Assembly: GCA_947396885.1 (NCBI GenBank)
Contig: OX377202.1
Span: 65,196,643 to 65,260,642, forward strand
From: Heligmosomoides polygyrus polygyrus
Taxonomy: Eukaryota; Nematoda; Chromadorea; Rhabditida; Heligmosomidae
DNA length: 64,000 nucleotides
Direction of reading: 5' to 3'
The translations under genes were made by a program, and so were the position numbers. The notes under the pieces are model-generated. The model did not search any database. It worked only from the letters and a program-made list of their open reading frames with translations, and was not told the origin of the DNA. Below, one piece after another: positions 45,701 to 50,600 of the stretch. The stretch's first letter is position 1, and every line of letters begins with the position of its first letter.

Positions 45701-47633
45701 AGGAGGAAGAGTTTTTAACCTTATAAATGTATGCATAAAGAATGTCTTACGACCATAGTCAATCTCTTTTGGGATTGCGCCACGCATTCTACTTCTAGAG
45801 ATGTCCTGGAGACGATTTGAATGCGTATTGTGCCTATACAAAGATTTGCGGTGGACAGACAAGACTGCTACTAATTCTTCCACCCCGAAGGGGTGAACGG
45901 CTTGGTTGCCCGGGGTGGGAAATCCGAACTTGTCATCGGATGCACGCCACAACCGGCACCTTCTGCACTACATGAAATGCGCCGTAGAAGGTATAAAAGA
46001 TAGCAAGAAAACAGATATAAAAAAGGATCCGCGCGCTCTGCGTGATATCACGGGAGCAAGATCATAAGTCAAACCCAAACAATGACATTGGAACTCAATG
46101 TCCTTTCGCCACTCACGGCTGTGGTAGAGCGGATTGTTTTTCTTTATTCTGGTTGATTTTAATAGTTTTCAGAAGCAGGGCTAATAGGGAGGATGAGGAC
46201 TGCAAAACTAGTAAAGACTGAGAGGAAAAATGATATGCTTAGTAAAAAACAGTTCGTTAAAATTATCGTTAAATTTCTGAAAATTTCCGTTAAGTAATCC
46301 CGATTTTAACGAAAAATGTCGTTAATTCGTTAAATTCGTTAAATCGTTAGCCGTTAAATGAGCGTCCTTGCTGCAGGCTGCTCCAATTACCGTCTGATTC
46401 GCTTGCTTTCGCAGAGCATGAAGATCTTTGCGCGAATTGTCGATGGACGAATTCGGAACATCGTCCAGCTTTCCAGGAATCAGTGCGGCTTCGTGGCTGG
46501 CTGTGACACCGTTGATGCCATACATGCCGCTCGCCTCCTGATAGAGAAGCATCGCGAGAAACAGAGGCCAGTGCATATCGCTTTTCTCGACTTGGAGAAG
46601 GCCTTTGACCGCGTACCGCATGCAGTGACATGGTACGCCTTGCGACATCATGGAGTTCCTGAGGAGCTCATAGAGTGGGTGCGAATTCTCGACTCTTGTC
46701 CAAAGAGTCGAGTTCAAGCTGCAGCTGGAACCTCGATGGAGTTTCCAATCTCTGTCGGAGTACACCAGGTACACCAGGGTTCTGCGCTTTCCCCACTCCT
46801 CTTTGTTGTCGTCATGGATGTCATCACACGAGATCTTCAGAAGCCCGTCCCCTGGAGGTTTCTTTATGCCGATGACGTGATGCTTGCTGGCGAAGATAAA
46901 GGCGAACTGAAGCGAGAGGTGCAAGCTTGGTGTGATCGCCTGGAGTGTTTTGGACGCAAACTGAACGTGAAGAAGACCGAATATCTAACGCCCAACGTTA
47001 CATACTCTGGCTCCATCAAGGTCAAGGGCATCGAGCTTCCACGCACTGCGGTCTTTAAGTACCTAGGCTCAGCAGTCGCGTCTGACGGCAAACTGATAGT
47101 CGAAGTGAACCAACGCGTGAGTGCAGCTTGGTCCAAGTGACGCTCGTTGACTGGCGTGCTCTGCGACAAGAAGATACCAGAGCGCTTTAAGTCGAAGATC
47201 TACAGAGCAGTCATCTGGCCACTAGCGATGTAGGACGCTGAGTGTTGGCCTGCCACTAAGGAAGTTGAAACGCGCCTCAGCGTCATGGAGATGAAGATGC
47301 TGCGCTGGACGGCCGGAGTCACGCGCATGGACGCATCCGAAACGATGTCATTCGGCAGAAGTTCGGTGTCACGCTAACAAGATGCGCGAAGCTCGCTTGC
47401 GATGGTACGGCCACGTTCTGCGTGGGAAAGAAGACAGCGTCCGCAAGATAGGCCTTAACTTCGAGGTGGTAGGAAAGCGCCTAGAGGGCGCCCGAAGCAA
47501 CGCTGGGCTGATACGTTACATATGGACTTGAAAGTAGCTGGTGTCCACCCTGATCTAGCGCTGGATTGAGAAAGATGGCGTCATGACACCAGAATAGCGG
47601 ACCCTGCCACGAAGCGGGACAAACTCTGAAGAA

Positions 47634-47664
<31 letters not shown>

Positions 47665-50600
47665 AAGAAGAAGAAGAAGAAGAAGAAGAAGAAGAAGAAG
47701 AATTTACTATCGAAGTTGGACTAGCTTACTTCAAAAACGTTAGAAAAGGAAAAAAATTATAGAAGGAGCAGGTACCTACGATAAAACTTGCGTCCTACCA
47801 TTAGTTGGAAAGTTGACAAGTTGTTTTAAGGAAAACATTGTTATGGAAGCGAAAAGCAGGAAACAACCATCACTAACATGAAGTGCTGTATTTAGCTGGT
47901 TCAGATGGAGTGATAACGTGAGACTTCTGGTATGCCGGAGCGAAAATATACCCTAGATGAAGAGCGTGTGATCGTGTCGTATGGTCAGAGGTTTGTCAGC
48001 TCCCGTATTGGCTTAAACGGCAAAGAAACCGAGTTGGAAATCTGACCAAAAGCAGCATTTGTGATAAACTGTTAACTTCGCGGCACAGAAATTAACTAAG
48101 GCGATAAAGGAAGACGTTAGTCAGTCCATTCCTTCCACGCATTCTATTTCCATAGGGCGTAATTCGCATATTTAATGTGTTTTGGACTACACAATGAGTT
48201 GTGGTAGTCAGCCATGCGACAGGCATTGTTCTATCTTCCAAGACAGGTCTGTTACCAGTTCATCGACCTTGGAGGGACGGAAGGCTTGGTTGGCCTGGAC
48301 AGAACTCGAATAAAAAATCTTAAATAGTAATGCGCGCAACAGCGGCGCCTAGTCCGGCTACCCTACATACAACGCTCTGCTCCCGGAAACCAGGAAGGAC
48401 GAGCAACCAGCTCATTAACCCCGTGTTGGTGAATCGGTTCCAGACTTGCACGTAGAAAGGAACACATGTCAAGTAATTCCATGTTCACCACAAATTCACA
48501 GTTTGAAGTGGGATGAATACGTGACTCATTCTAAACGCACAGGATATATACTAATCTACTTATATATTTCTTAAGGGCGGATAGAATTGCCTTCTTGGAA
48601 ATATAGAATTTTCACGTCGAATTGATTGAATTGAATTAATACTTTATAAATTTTTGTAAAAAGAGAAGAGAAGAGAAATAGAAGCAACAATAAATCAAAG
48701 TTTGTCTCAAAGCATAGCAAAAAAGCAATCATATAACACATTAAAAAGTTAGATATCGTCATGCACTCAAGAAGTTCGCTACAACTTCTTCTGATTAATA
48801 GTGGAAATGCCATAAACATGAACCATCAAGGTGAGGATACGTGTGTTCTTTACAGTTCTTTTTGATGCATCGTTAACAGGTGTCAAACTCCATGGAAATA
48901 GAAATTCTGCTATCAACCGAACAAAAATCGCGACGTCTTGGACAAAAGCGGCGCAAACGGCGGATGGCTCGATCCCTTTTTTAGTATTAAAAGTGGTCGC
49001 TTTTCTGCTTCTAAAATGAAACTTTAAACCACTATTTTCTTACAAAAGATAAACATTTTATAAAACCTAAAGCAATTTTTGTGCACTTATCGGGTAGGTG
49101 AATTGAAAATAAGAAAGTTTACATGTGTCACCTGTCGTCCCGTTGATCATCGACTTACTCGAGCGGGCGGCAGCAGCGTCTCCATTCGTCCCTGTCGCGT
49201 GCCAGAGTGCTCCAATGGATCCCCCTCCCTCGAGGGACACTAAGAGGTCGTTCAGGGCTTTCACGAAGAACAACGCGACCAACGCGTTGATGGGCGTCCT
49301 GGTGTTCTCTTGACATCCCGCGGAATCCACTATGTAAAGGCTCTCGTCCAGCGGGTGTCTGTGAAGCGCATTATGTAGCCGGCCCACCTAATCTTCGACA
49401 CGACAGATTCTCTGTTCTTCGAACGTCGGCGAAGCTCGGAACTCCGGGGCCTTCTCTCACTTGCGTGAGTCGTGTCACTCCGAGCATCGTTCTCTCGATT
49501 CCAAGCTGCGCGACGCTGATCGCGTGTTTATCCAGCTTTCATATAGCCCAGGTCTCTGAGGCGTAGGCTAAGGGCAAGAAGAACGGTGGAGTCGAACAGG
49601 TAGGCACGGAGTCGGACGCTCTTCGTCTTCTTCACGACTTTTTCAAAGCCCTTAAAAGCTCCCCAAGCCGCTCGCTTCCAGCTGCCCAGCTCTGGTGCTG
49701 GGTCGTTGGCCATGTTCACCTCACGATCCTCAGGTACACGTAGCTGAAGCATTCGGAGATGTTTCTTCGGTTGAGTGAGAATGGGCATCATAAACTTGTC
49801 CTGAACATGAAAACAACTCATGAACATTGTCTTGGTAAGATGCAGTTCAACGTTTGCGCATACACGATCGAAGTCGGCCAGCATTGTTATTGGCCAGTGT
49901 TATGAGCACGATGTCGTTAGCGAAGCGAAGATGGTGCAGTTGTCGGCCATCGACTTCCACTCCCATGTCTTCCCATTCTAGTTCGCGCATGACGTTTTCG
50001 AGGGTGGCGCTGAAGAGCTTCGGGGATATGGTGTCCCCCTGCCGAACCCCTCTTTTCACGACGATGAAGACGTCGTTGTAGAATGGAGAGATCTTGGTCG
50101 TGAATCCACTGTACGGCTCTTGAAGGGCTCTGATTTTCTGAGGAGGAAGGCTCTGAATATGCAGGGCTTCGAGGACCGCTTCAGTCTCGACGGAATCGAA
50201 TGCCTTCTTCAGGTCGATGAATAAGGCACAGCGGCAGCTTGTACTCTCGCGACACTTCGATGAGCTTCGTAATGGTGTGTATGTGGTCGACCGTGCTGAA
50301 TCCTCTCCGAAATCCTGCTTGTTTGCATGGCTGTCCTTCGTCCAGCGTTCTGCTGATCCTATTCAGGAAGACTCGAGTGAGTTCCGATGTGAAGTTCTTC
50401 CGGCGACCTTCGTGGCCCGACGTTGGCGTTGAAGTTGCCAACGATCACCTTGTAGAAGGTGTGGTCATCCTCATAGAACTTCTCCAGCCCCACGTAGTAT
50501 GCTTCGTCCTCATCGTCATCGTAGTCGGATGTTGGGGCATACGCGACGAAAACAGTTAAAGCTGGCACGGAACTACATCGAAAATGAGAAAGTTACCCTA

